Positions 1 to 5,051 of a DNA stretch of 5,429 nucleotides are shown piece by piece (the first letter of the stretch is position 1; each line of letters opens with the position of its first letter). The notes beneath the pieces are model-generated. The model saw only the letters and a list, made by a program, of their open reading frames with translations. It did not search any database and was not told the DNA's origin. Origin of the DNA: Desulfovibrio sp. (GTDB lineage Bacteria > Desulfobacterota > Desulfovibrionia > Desulfovibrionales > Desulfovibrionaceae); NCBI GenBank assembly GCA_014804865.1, contig JAAUYY010000094.1:1-5429 (forward strand), read 5' to 3'. The translations under genes were made by a program, and so were the position numbers.

Positions 1-312
1 GCCTGTACCGCCTGGCAATGGCTGTGGCGAAATCCTCTGGACAACGCGCATTCCGATCCCAATGGCGATTTCTCGGAAGTGGAAAAAATCAGGCAGACTG
101 GCGCGCTGATTATTGGAACTTACGACCGATTTTCATATGGCGAGCCGAAAGCGTTTATAGAACTCATCAACTCCCATACAAGGCGACCTGAAAAGAATAA
201 GGTCATCTTTGTCGAGGGAATTGCGCGCGTCTATTCCGAACGCGAACAGACGCTCGCGGATATTATTCTAAAACTTATTAAGGATTGGGAGCGAAATAAC
301 CGCGAAAAATAG
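1..312 (+). CDS. C-terminal part of an unidentified protein (5'-truncated by the window edge)
   Basis: The frame is open from the first base and ends at TAG (310-312), giving 103 residues. No start codon with a ribosome-binding site is visible; a GTG at 79 lies inside the frame and has no Shine-Dalgarno site, so the true start is most likely upstream of the window. The fragment looks soluble, with no membrane segment or signal peptide. It has a hydrophobic strand around residues 34-40 (GALIIGTYDRF), a second strand around 67-72 (KVIFVEG), and an amphipathic C-terminal helix around 79-97 (SEREQTLADIILKLIKDW). The alternation of strands and helices suggests the end of an alpha/beta domain. I do not recognise the family and assign no function. 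A hairpin lies 27 bases beyond the stop codon. The coherent amino-acid composition and length make it a likely real gene. Confidence 0.7.
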   Translation, partial: ACTAWQWLWRNPLDNAHSDPNGDFSEVEKIRQTGALIIGTYDRFSYGEPKAFIELINSHTRRPEKNKVIFVEGIARVYSEREQTLADIILKLIKDWERNNREK

Positions 313-339
313 CCTAATCGAACGCCTAATGAGAATATG

Positions 340-372
340 TCTTCGCAACCTTTTTTCAAACGGTTGCGAAGA
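340..372 (+). terminator. Hairpin behind the first CDS, possible terminator
   Basis: A perfect 11-bp stem (TCTTCGCAACC at 340-350 with GGTTGCGAAGA at 362-372) closes an 11-nt loop that contains T6. It lies 27 bases after the TAG of the preceding gene, where a terminator is expected. No run of T follows the stem on the plus strand, so it is not a textbook intrinsic terminator. It could instead protect the 3' end of the transcript. Confidence 0.45.
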
Positions 373-562
373 AGATCATTCGCCAAAAGACGCGGTTTTT
401 GGTTCGCTCTCGCCGCCTATCGCGGCGCGACGGATTAAAAAGGGGTTAGAAGTTATGAAGACAGCTTCGAAACGTCAAATATTTTCAACGAAACCCTGGC
501 CGAAAATTGTCTTTGAGCGATAGCGAGGTGTTAATAACAGAGCCGCAATGTTACACTGTCTA

Positions 563-610
563 GCGACGCTGCGACTGGTTAGAAATTAAATTTCCCAGTC
601 GCAAAGTTGC
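563..610 (+). terminator. Two-part hairpin followed by a pyrimidine-rich tract
   Basis: The inner stem is 9 bp and perfect (TGCGACTGG at 570-578 with CCAGTCGCA at 595-603), with an A/T-rich loop. An outer 5-bp stem (563-567 with 606-610, including one G-T pair) extends it across a small 2x2 internal loop. It is followed by a T/C-rich tail (TTCTTTTCTTTCCCC from 613). This resembles an intrinsic terminator, but the T run is interrupted by C. No gene in the window ends just before it, so it may close an unannotated short transcript or be a leftover. Confidence 0.35.
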
Positions 611-674
611 GCTTCTTTTCTTTCCCCGTTCAACGCGTAATCGATGCTTCGGAAAATTGGTCTCTCGTGTCGGG

Positions 675-694
675 AACATTTCCTCGGAAATGTT
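675..694. repeat. Short perfect inverted repeat
   Basis: AACATTTCC and GGAAATGTT are perfect complements separated by two bases. As RNA they would make an 8-bp stem with a CTCG tetraloop. A flanking TGTC (668-671) / GACA (696-699) pair could extend the structure. As DNA this is also the size of an operator for a dimeric regulator. It lies about 75 bases upstream of the promoter candidate at 767. Confidence 0.4.
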
Positions 695-766
695 AGACAG
701 GAGCTTTGTTTCCAGTCGTCATCAGCCGCTTTTCAGCTCCCAACCCTGAAACCTCGACTGACCGTA

Positions 767-794
767 TTGACATTTTTATAGTTTTCGCTAAAAA
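767..794 (+). promoter_or_regulatory. Sigma70-type promoter candidate upstream of the NTF2-like gene
   Basis: There is a consensus -35 box TTGACA (767-772), a 16-base T-rich spacer and TAAAAA as -10 (789-794, 4 of 6 matches to TATAAT). Transcription would begin near 800, leaving a leader of about 190 nt before the start codon at 995. The -35 box is perfect, but the -10 box is only fair and no experimental evidence is available. Confidence 0.45.
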
Positions 795-874
795 ATTGTT
801 GCGGCGCGGTTCAAGGCGACGGCCAATAGGAGCGAAAGGCAATCGGCAAGAAGCTGGAAGTTTATCGCTGTGGA

Positions 875-971
875 CGCCGCTAAAGTTTGGCGGCGCCTAT
901 CCGTCAGACCAATGGGGATAATTTTGCGATTGGCGACAACATTAAATTAATGGCGAGCGACCCGACTCGCC
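875..971 (+). promoter_or_regulatory. Structured leader upstream of the NTF2-like gene
   Basis: Two hairpins can form in the presumed 5' leader. CGCCGC (875-880) pairs with GCGGCG (890-895), with a further T-G and A-T pair inside. GGCGAG (952-957) pairs with CTCGCC (966-971). The second ends 12 bases before the Shine-Dalgarno site. Such placement could modulate translation, but the sequence matches no riboswitch class that I recognise, and no FMN (RFN) core is visible. Confidence 0.3.
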
Positions 972-994
972 GCGCGACAAAAAAGGAGAGAACC

Positions 995-1378
995 ATGCGC
1001 GACAAGCTGGCTGAATACGACGCGGTAGCCAAAGCGGCGGAAAAATTCGTTAAAAGCGTGGCCGAAGGCTCGAGCAAGTATGCCCGCGAGCTTTTTGTGG
1101 ACGAAGCCGTGTTGTTTGGCTATCTCGACGGCAAATTGGAACACGGGTCCATCGAGCAGTTTTACCATAATGTGGACACAGTGCCGGGCGACAAAAATTT
1201 CAAGGCGCGCATCGACGTGTTGTTCGTGGAAGAGACGCTTGCGGTAGTTCGTATTCTGGAAGAAGGCTGGGGCGGCAGGATCGACTTTACCGACGCGTTG
1301 CTGATGCTCAAGATAAATGGCGAGTGGAAATGCGTCGCCAAGGCGTATAACCAAAATTCCGACACCATACGCGAGTAG
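995..1378 (+). CDS. NTF2-like family protein (putative lumazine-binding-like / SnoaL-like)
   Basis: The 127-residue product matches the pattern of the small cone-shaped NTF2-like fold, closest to the family called putative lumazine-binding (Lumazine_bd_2). It starts with a long helix (about 5-23, EYDAVAKAAEKFVKSVAEG). A short segment with the typical 'F-DEA-LFGYLDG' pattern follows (33-46), then a helix with GSIEQFY (51-57). The antiparallel strands come last: ARIDVLFVEETLAVVRILEEGWGG, FTDALLMLKINGEWKCVAKAY (about 71-118). Members often act as monofunctional ligand-binding or isomerase-like domains; the actual ligand here is unknown, and the family name does not prove lumazine binding. It is cytoplasmic, with no signal peptide. 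I chose ATG 995 because AAGGAG (983-988) lies 6 bases upstream. An in-frame ATG at 887 would add 36 residues that do not fit the fold and has no such site. It stands alone, with a hairpin after the stop. Confidence 0.85.
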   Translation: MRDKLAEYDAVAKAAEKFVKSVAEGSSKYARELFVDEAVLFGYLDGKLEHGSIEQFYHNVDTVPGDKNFKARIDVLFVEETLAVVRILEEGWGGRIDFTDALLMLKINGEWKCVAKAYNQNSDTIRE

Positions 1379-1396
1379 CTGTAAACGACTTTAAGA

Positions 1397-1432
1397 AAGG
1401 CTCCGATATGGCCATTGGCATAGCGGAGCCTT
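1397..1432 (+). terminator. Hairpin terminator of the NTF2-like gene
   Basis: AAGGCTCCG (1397-1405) and CGGAGCCTT (1424-1432) form a perfect 9-bp stem 18 bases after the stop codon. The 18-nt loop can itself fold further (GCC at 1411-1413 with GGC at 1417-1419, TAT with ATA). The stem is GC-rich, but only TT follows before CGCG. On the opposite strand it is followed by TTTCTTAAAG, so it could work in either direction. Confidence 0.6.
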
Positions 1433-1670
1433 CGCGTAATCCGTCGCCGCCGAGCGCCTCCCGTTTGTATAGCGTCGCCCGAACGCCGCAAAGCCGCGGC
1501 GAATACGCGTCGGCTCCTTTGATTTGGCAAACCTTGCTCGCGCTCATCCCTATGTTTCTATCCTTTTGGAGCCAGAAAAAGTCTTAAAAGCGCGTTCCTC
1601 GGAATTATACGCGCGACCCCAAAGCGCTCCTCCAAAAATAATAATGCCTAAAAGCGCCTTTAAACCAAAA
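1433..1670. other. Intergenic stretch between the NTF2-like gene and the ssrA terminator
   Basis: No frame here has both a start with a ribosome-binding site and protein-like composition. The only structure I see is a 6-bp GC hairpin (CGCCGC at 1484-1489 with GCGGCG at 1496-1501). The genes on either side point toward each other, so this is a convergent spacer. Confidence 0.5.
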
Positions 1671-1702
1671 GTTGTCCATAAATTTAGCAACTTATGGACA
1701 AC
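1671..1702 (-). terminator. Intrinsic terminator of ssrA
   Basis: GTTGTCCATAA (1671-1681) and TTATGGACAAC (1692-1702) form a perfect 11-bp stem with a 10-nt loop. Read on the minus strand, the stem starts 26 bases after the CCA end of ssrA and is followed by TTTTGGTTT, a usable U tract. The loop carries the 10-mer AATTTAGCAA (plus strand, 1681-1690). A second copy lies immediately on the ssrA side (1703-1712), so hairpin and direct repeat are interleaved. Confidence 0.7.
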
Positions 1703-1727
1703 AATTTAGCAATTGGATTTAATTTTT

Positions 1728-2107
1728 TGGTGGAGGCGGGGGGAGTCGAACCCCCGTCCGCAAACATTCCGCTCAAAGCGTCTACAGGTTTAGACCGATT
1801 TTTAAGTTTAATCCGCATTTTGGCAATCGGACGAGCTTTTGCGGACGAGTTCGCCAATTAAGTCTCGCGTAGAAAACATGGCAAACGCCGTTTTTACGCC
1901 AGCCTGATAGTCGTCGCCGATAGAGATTATCAGACATCCTTCCTATCGACGGATCGCTTTTGCGATCTTGCGCTTAAACCGCTTTAGGCGGCGTAAGCAT
2001 ATTCATAATTGTCGTTGGCAATTATAAAGTGCCGCTTTTTACGAGGCCAGCGGCGCCTCGACCTGCCACTTTGGTTTCATTATCAACGTCGAAACCAGAA
2101 CGCCCCC
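1728..2107 (-). ncRNA. ssrA: Transfer-messenger RNA (tmRNA), one-piece form
   Basis: tmRNA rescues ribosomes stalled on broken mRNA and tags the unfinished protein for proteolysis, working with SmpB. The 5' end GGGGGCG (2107 downward) pairs with the 3' CGCCTCC before ACCA (ending at 1728). The third pair is G-U, the alanine identity element read by AlaRS. The T arm is a perfect 5-bp stem (1739-1743 with 1751-1755) around TTCGACT. The D-like region TTCTGGTTTCGAC is conserved. Pseudoknot 1 is visible as GAGG/CCTC and GCCGCT/AGCGGC, with the usual TCGTAAAAAGC segment. Eleven bases separate pseudoknot 1 from the resume codon GCC, the same spacing as in E. coli. After the tag stop, GATCGC-AAAA-GCGATC makes the expected helix. 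CCA is encoded. Length is 380 nt. A promoter candidate lies at 2243-2270 and a terminator at 1671-1702. Confidence 0.97.
1984..2019 (-). other. tmRNA proteolysis-tag reading frame (ANDNYEYAYAA, stop TAA)
   Basis: The resume codon GCC (2019-2017) is followed by AAC GAC AAT TAT GAA TAT GCT TAC GCC GCC and TAA. With the alanine carried by tmRNA itself, the appended tag would be A-ANDNYEYAYAA. The AND start and the AA end match the general tag pattern (E. coli: ANDENYALAA). The third residue from the end is Tyr where the ClpX-recognised E. coli tag has Leu. The position rests on its 11-base distance from pseudoknot 1 and on the in-frame stop. Confidence 0.9.
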
Positions 2108-2242
2108 ATAATCATATCGCGCTTGAAATTGCCATGAAAACTAATTCGGCTTGACGATCTTTTCGCGGACGACTTGACGGACAAAACCGCCGTAGCGTAC
2201 GGGAAAATTTTTCGTCTTCTCGCGATAGATTTTCTTACGCAC

Positions 2243-2270
2243 AAGATATGGCTATAAGAAATTTTGTCAA
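2243..2270 (-). promoter_or_regulatory. Strong sigma70-type promoter candidate, probably for ssrA
   Basis: On the minus strand there is a consensus TTGACA (2270-2265), a 16-base spacer and TATCTT (2248-2243, 4 of 6 matches). Just upstream, the run of T and A around 2271-2290 looks like an UP element, as seen at strong stable-RNA promoters. Transcription would start near 2236, giving a 5' leader of about 130 nt to be removed from the tmRNA precursor, presumably by RNase P at G 2107. A weaker alternative -10 (TATGAT, 2116-2111) lies too close to the mature 5' end to start there cleanly. Confidence 0.5.
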
Positions 2271-2791
2271 TAAAAAAAATTTTACCCGTTTTTCAATTCG
2301 ATTAAGATAAATTATTAAACTTTTATCGTCGCCCTAAAATTTCGAAATATATGGTCGACGAACTTTCGGCGCGCGCCAATCCGGTTTTATCGCGAAATCG
2401 TCATCGAGCGTCCGATAGGGCGCGACTATCGCAAATTTCGCTTGAAAGGCTAAACGCGTCGCTTGTCCATTTGCGTAAATCGCGTTTCATGCGACAACGC
2501 GAACATTCCTTTCAAGACTGCCCTCCGGCTGGCAAATTCGCCTTGCGGCAAATTCGTCCGCGTTTTTGCTACGCAAGGCTGCCATAGCGAGAGAGAAGCT
2601 CGAACCGAGCGCCAGTTGTTTCGTCGCGCCAATAAATACTTCGGGTATTCCAATTAACTATTAGCTATAACGAGCGCCTCGGCGATCGTTGCATTAACAG
2701 CCTGGATAATATGACGCGGTATATTGATTTCATTTTAATATTTCAAATTTTTAGCTATTCCAACCAAAAACCCGCCGCGACGACTATTCGC
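2271..2791. other. Intergenic region of about 520 bases without a credible gene
   Basis: Short frames exist on both strands (2351-2587, 2450-2653, 2463-2657), but they overlap one another, have no convincing ribosome-binding sites, and are Arg/Ser-rich in the way random CGCG-rich sequence is. An A/T-rich block (2240-2350) adjoins the ssrA promoter. The rest is rich in TCGCG/CGCGA words and contains the hairpin repeat at 2540-2604. It may hold the remains of a decayed gene, but I cannot identify one. Confidence 0.5.
2540..2604. repeat. Structured intergenic repeat, copy 1
   Basis: GCCTTGCG (2540-2547) and CGCAAGGC (2572-2579) form a perfect 8-bp stem around a 24-nt loop. The right arm runs into TGCCATAGCGAGAG. 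This right part matches copy 2 at 4083 onward (consensus GCAARGCYGCCRTAGCGA), in the same orientation. Within the left half, GGCAAATTCG occurs twice, 16 bases apart (2531-2540 and 2547-2556). It resembles a REP-type intergenic element. Confidence 0.45.
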
Positions 2792-3130
2792 TCATTTTTC
2801 ATTTTTTATTCTGATAGAAATTTCATTAAATGCGTCCAATAGAGGCTCGGCGTAAATTGTTTTTAATTCGGGCATTTCGAATTCTGTCAATAGCCTGAAT
2901 TCGTCAAACCCTGTATTGATCATCGATACGAAAGCGGCGCCATTTTCGATGGTTCCATACGCTCCGCGCGCGAGTTTTATTTTCCGGTCGATCGCCTTTT
3001 TATTGGAGGTTAGATTATCCGATCTTCGCGAAAGAAGATCCGAGTATAGATCCGCGACCTTCATGGTTTTTTCGTTCATATTTATAATCCGCTCGTAATG
3101 AATCTTTTCGTCGGCGGTAGCTCCTCTCAT
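2792..3130 (-). CDS. C-terminal part of a coiled-coil protein, separated from its N-terminal part by an in-frame TGA
   Basis: The first ATG of this 112-codon frame is at 3130, but the same frame is open back to 3235, directly behind the TGA that ends the upstream 229-residue gene. The 35 codons between (starting PKTHKNKQKK) read as protein-like, charged helical sequence. ATG 3130 has no properly spaced Shine-Dalgarno site, since a GAAGAGG lies only one base before it. This suggests that the segment was once translated as part of the upstream gene. The product is helical and charged (KTMKVADLYSDLLSRRSDNL, then NKKAIDRKIKLARGAY). It ends in a segment, FRLLTEFEMPELK-IYAEPLL-AF-EI, that looks like a natural C-terminus; from memory, similar 'L-VPEL-PFEN-EM-F-I' endings occur in coiled-coil proteins of other bacteria. 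It ends with TGA (2794-2792). The function is unknown. It is probably the 3' part of a broken gene rather than an independent one. Confidence 0.55.
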   Translation of the reverse strand: MRGATADEKIHYERIINMNEKTMKVADLYSDLLSRRSDNLTSNKKAIDRKIKLARGAYGTIENGAAFVSMINTGFDEFRLLTEFEMPELKTIYAEPLLDAFNEISIRIKNEK

Positions 3131-3235
3131 GCCTCTTCGCGCTTCTTCAAGATTCTTGCCCGCGACCTTCCGATATTTTTTTACGCTATCTCTGTAGTCC
3201 GCTATTTTTTTTTGTTTGTTTTTGTGCGTTTTTGG

Positions 3236-3925
3236 TCACGCTTCAAGCGAAAGTAGATACATGGCCGTATAAATTCTCGCGAGATTGATATTGTCCGGAT
3301 TTTCGCGCAATTCCCGCTCCATCACTGTTTGCAAACTTTTCATGTTCGCGGCCATATTCATAAGCAGGACAAGCTCGTCTCCCTCGGCGGAGATTATAAA
3401 ATAATTAATCTCTTCGTCGCCGAGGTTCACTCCCCTTTCCGACATTTTTTCCTGGGCGAGCGACTTTAATTCTTCTACGCGCTTACGGTGTTCTTCTTTT
3501 TCCTCCGGGATAGCGGCGAGCCTCTTCTCGATGCTTTTTTTGGTGTCCGCGAGCGGATTCCAGGACGATTGCGGCGCGACTACTTTCTTCCTGCGCAACT
3601 CCGTGTCTTCCTTGTCCAGCTCCCTGTCCAGGAGTTTAATTTTATTAATTTCGTCAATATAGTCGCCAACTTCTGTCGATCCAAGTGTCTCGATCGTCTT
3701 ATCGAGAAGTCGCGCGTAATAAGGCGAGCGGAAAGTAATAAATTCCATCGCGGTTCTATGATCGCGATCGGGATCCATTAATTTTTGTCGCGCGTCCTCG
3801 CTCAAATTATTCATTTCTTTCCATACGCGGGAAAAATTATCGCCCAACGACTCCGGGAACGCGATTCCCGGCCATAAAGAAGAAAAGGCGACGACAAGAA
3901 AAGTTGACGCTATGAATTTAATCAT
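3236..3925 (-). CDS. Exported coiled-coil protein of unknown function, probably truncated by an in-frame TGA
   Basis: The 229-residue product starts at ATG 3925, supported by AGAGGA (3934-3939) 8 bases upstream. Residues 1-22 look like a Sec signal peptide (MIK, then a hydrophobic core FIASTFLVVAFSSLW, possible cleavage after GIA-22). No lipobox Cys is present, so it is probably periplasmic or, with a retained anchor, inner-membrane attached. Residues about 84-165 are rich in charged heptad-like sequence (EINKIKLLDRELDKEDTELR; EKEEHRKRVEELKSLAQEKM) and likely form a coiled coil. It is broken by a short turn carrying SSWNPLADTKK (120-130). A more hydrophobic helical part follows (172-229). The protein ends abruptly at LARIYTAMYLLSLEA in the middle of a predicted helix, and the frame continues for 147 codons after the stop. 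The family resembles large uncharacterised coiled-coil proteins in other bacteria, by my recollection of the pattern only. It lies alone, convergent with ssrA's upstream gap and divergent from dut. Confidence 0.8.
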   Translation of the reverse strand: MIKFIASTFLVVAFSSLWPGIAFPESLGDNFSRVWKEMNNLSEDARQKLMDPDRDHRTAMEFITFRSPYYARLLDKTIETLGSTEVGDYIDEINKIKLLDRELDKEDTELRRKKVVAPQSSWNPLADTKKSIEKRLAAIPEEKEEHRKRVEELKSLAQEKMSERGVNLGDEEINYFIISAEGDELVLLMNMAANMKSLQTVMERELRENPDNINLARIYTAMYLLSLEA

Positions 3926-3939
3926 GAATTATATCCTCT

Positions 3940-4232
3940 TGGAATTACGCGCGGACGACAAGAGTAGAAAGCGTAAAGCGAAGCGAACCGGCCGCCGGGG
4001 CTTATAGCAAATTGCGCGAGAAATTACCCCTACCGCGAAGTAAATTCGTCTTGAGGCAATATTTCGCTGGCGCCTTTGCGGAGCAAAGCCGCCGTAGCGA
4101 GAGCGAATCTCATCCCCGCTCCTCTAGTCGAGTTTGGCGCCTAAATAACGCGGGCGCTCTCAGTAGCTACTCGCTATAAATGACGGCGCTTTGGACTAAA
4201 ACCGCGAATATAAAAAATAAAAAGGATTTATA
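3940..4232. other. Divergent intergenic region between the coiled-coil gene and dut
   Basis: This spacer should hold promoters for both flanking genes, but no consensus -35 box is visible on either strand. On the dut side there are two TATAAA boxes (4175-4180 and 4209-4214) without good -35 partners. A 10-base perfect palindrome AGTAGCTACT (4162-4171) ends three bases before the first. The region also contains copy 2 of the structured repeat (4069-4107). Confidence 0.4.
4069..4107. repeat. Structured intergenic repeat, copy 2
   Basis: GGCG-C-CTTTGC (4069-4079) and GCAAAG-C-CGCC (4083-4093) form a 10-bp stem with one C-C mismatch and a tight GGA loop. The right flank GTAGCGAGAG matches the flank of copy 1 (ATAGCGAGAG at 2584-2593). 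Within the shared stem, the fifth pair from the loop is A-T here and G-C in copy 1, a compensating change that supports selection or recent function for the hairpin. A partial third match to the right arm (AAAACCGCCGTAGCG) lies at 2183-2197 without the left arm. Confidence 0.45.
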
Positions 4233-4670
4233 ATGAATCTGCCTGTTAAAATAAAAAAATTATGCGAAAAAGCAATAATACCCGAATATAAAAAATCCGG
4301 CGACGCCGGGTTTGACTTTCATTGCCTCGAGGAAACCGTCGTTCCGGCCGGACAAACTGCGATTATCAGGACTGGACTAGCTTTCGCCGTTCCCGAAGGC
4401 TTTGAAATGCAGATCCGTATGCGCTCCGGCGCGGCGATGCGCTCGCCGCTAATTATTCCGAACGCTCCGGCCACAATCGACTCTGGCTACAGGGGCGAAA
4501 TCGGAATTATAGTCCGCAACCTTGGCCCTACAGATTATGTCGTGCATGAAAATGAGAGAATAGCGCAGGGCGTCATAGCTCCGGTCATGAAAGCGGTTTT
4601 CGATCTGGTCGCTACCCTCCCCGACTCGGAACGCGGGATCGGCGGCTACGGTCATACGGGTAAAAACTAA
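4233..4670 (+). CDS. dut: Deoxyuridine 5'-triphosphate nucleotidohydrolase (dUTPase)
   Basis: The enzyme hydrolyses dUTP to dUMP and pyrophosphate, keeping uracil out of DNA and supplying dUMP for thymidylate synthesis. It is a cytosolic homotrimer with shared active sites. The 145-residue length is normal for the trimeric family and all five motifs are present in order: I, SGDAGFDF (22-29); II, RSGAA (64-68); III, TIDSGYRGEI (81-90), with the catalytic Asp83 and the uracil-stacking Tyr86; IV, ENERIAQGVI (106-115); V, RGIGGYGHTG (134-143), the flexible tail that closes over the substrate. Small departures from the common form are LA to AA in motif II and FGSTG to YGHTG in motif V. The aromatic residue and the glycines are retained, so activity is expected. 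ATG 4233 is preceded by AAAGGA (4221-4226) at 6 bases. It is monocistronic, with a short hairpin 12 bases after the stop. Confidence 0.97.
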   Translation: MNLPVKIKKLCEKAIIPEYKKSGDAGFDFHCLEETVVPAGQTAIIRTGLAFAVPEGFEMQIRMRSGAAMRSPLIIPNAPATIDSGYRGEIGIIVRNLGPTDYVVHENERIAQGVIAPVMKAVFDLVATLPDSERGIGGYGHTGKN

Positions 4671-4682
4671 AGTTATAAGCGA

Positions 4683-4716
4683 CCGCCGCGGGCGGAATAG
4701 AGTTAACCTTTTTAAC
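4683..4716 (+). terminator. Possible terminator after dut
   Basis: CCGCC (4683-4687) pairs with GGCGG (4691-4695) across a GCG loop. It is followed by AATAGA and a second small inverted repeat GTTAA-CCTTT-TTAAC (4702-4716) that contains T5. The GC stem is short and the T run is displaced by 13 bases, so this is a weak candidate supported mainly by position. Confidence 0.35.
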
Positions 4717-4819
4717 AAACTTCGCTAAAAATTACTCGCTAGGCGACAAGCGCGCCTCGAGTTATTATTGACCGCAATTCCTGCAACATCATCGTCGCGC
4801 GAAGACGCCATCGCGAGTT

Positions 4820-4938
4820 GAAAATCCATTTGCGACCCGCATTGTTTCACCCACAATCGCGCGACGAAGCGAAACTCCATTGACGACAATTTCGCGTCGA
4901 CTCGTTTCCTCTGCCAGCGCGAAATTTCATAGCCAATG
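4820..4938. repeat. Three degenerate direct repeats with about 50-base spacing
   Basis: Related words begin at 4820 (GAAAATCCATTTGCGA), 4871 (GAAACTCCATTGACGA) and 4921 (GAAATTTCATAGCCAA), so the spacing is 51 and 50 bases. Two are preceded by a GCG-rich word. Read on the minus strand, the frame shows matching 17-residue steps (MDFQLA, MEFRFV, YEISRW). The copies are imperfect and the sequence between them does not align, so chance is possible. Confidence 0.25.
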
Positions 4939-5034
4939 CCTATATTAACTCTCCATAGGGCTAACACCCTGTCGCGTCTAAACTTAAATATTTTTACTAA
5001 ATTTTTAATAAATTATATTGGATAAAAGTCATAT

Positions 5035-5051
5035 ATTCTTGTAACAAGAAT
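5035..5051. repeat. 17-base palindrome (ATTCTTG-TAA-CAAGAAT)
   Basis: Perfect 7-bp arms (5035-5041 and 5045-5051) flank TAA. It sits at the edge of an A/T-rich block. Its right part overlaps a possible weak promoter on the plus strand (TTGTAA at 5039-5044, 17-base spacer, TATGCT at 5062-5067). That position and size would suit an operator for a dimeric repressor, but the distance to the next gene (about 340 bases) is long. Confidence 0.35.

Larger units (their letters stand above)
313..994. other. Intergenic region of 682 bases without a credible gene
   Basis: Two short frames (329-523 and a TTG-started one at 706-921) lack usable ribosome-binding sites and protein-like composition. The first also runs across the perfect hairpin at 340-372. 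The region instead contains several inverted repeats (340-372, 563-610, 675-694, 875-895, 952-971) and one good promoter candidate (767-794). I recognise no known riboswitch, tRNA or other structured RNA class here. Confidence 0.6.

Noticed and set aside
329..523. 64-codon frame after the first CDS
   Set aside because: It has no ribosome-binding site and its first codons consist of a perfect terminator-like hairpin.
706..921. 71-codon frame with TTG start
   Set aside because: The AGGAG before it is only two bases from the TTG, the composition is Arg/Ser-rich, and the frame spans the consensus -35 promoter and a hairpin.
887..994. Upstream ATG at 887 as the start of the NTF2-like gene
   Set aside because: It lacks a Shine-Dalgarno site, its 36 extra residues do not fit the fold, and ATG 995 has AAGGAG at the right distance.
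947..1547. Minus-strand frames opposite the NTF2-like gene
   Set aside because: They are shadows of a well-supported plus-strand gene and have no ribosome-binding sites or recognisable domains.
1728..1760. Integration site (att) in the 3' end of ssrA
   Set aside because: No second copy of the tmRNA 3' end and no integrase gene are visible in the window.
1728..2107. tRNA gene or permuted two-piece tmRNA
   Set aside because: The T arm alone resembles a tRNA, but the 5' GGGGGCG end, pseudoknot 1, the tag frame and the 3' CCA lie in normal order within one continuous 380-nt unit.
3236..3238. Selenocysteine at the interrupting TGA
   Set aside because: A bacterial SECIS hairpin should lie directly behind the TGA, but the sequence there is A-rich and unstructured. 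The position is in a helix of a coiled-coil protein, not a redox motif.
3488..3781. 97-codon plus-strand frame
   Set aside because: It is antisense to the coiled-coil gene and its composition reflects that gene's codons.
4820..4938. CRISPR array
   Set aside because: The three repeats at 50-base spacing are short and imperfect, unlike the near-identical repeats of CRISPR, and no cas gene is present.
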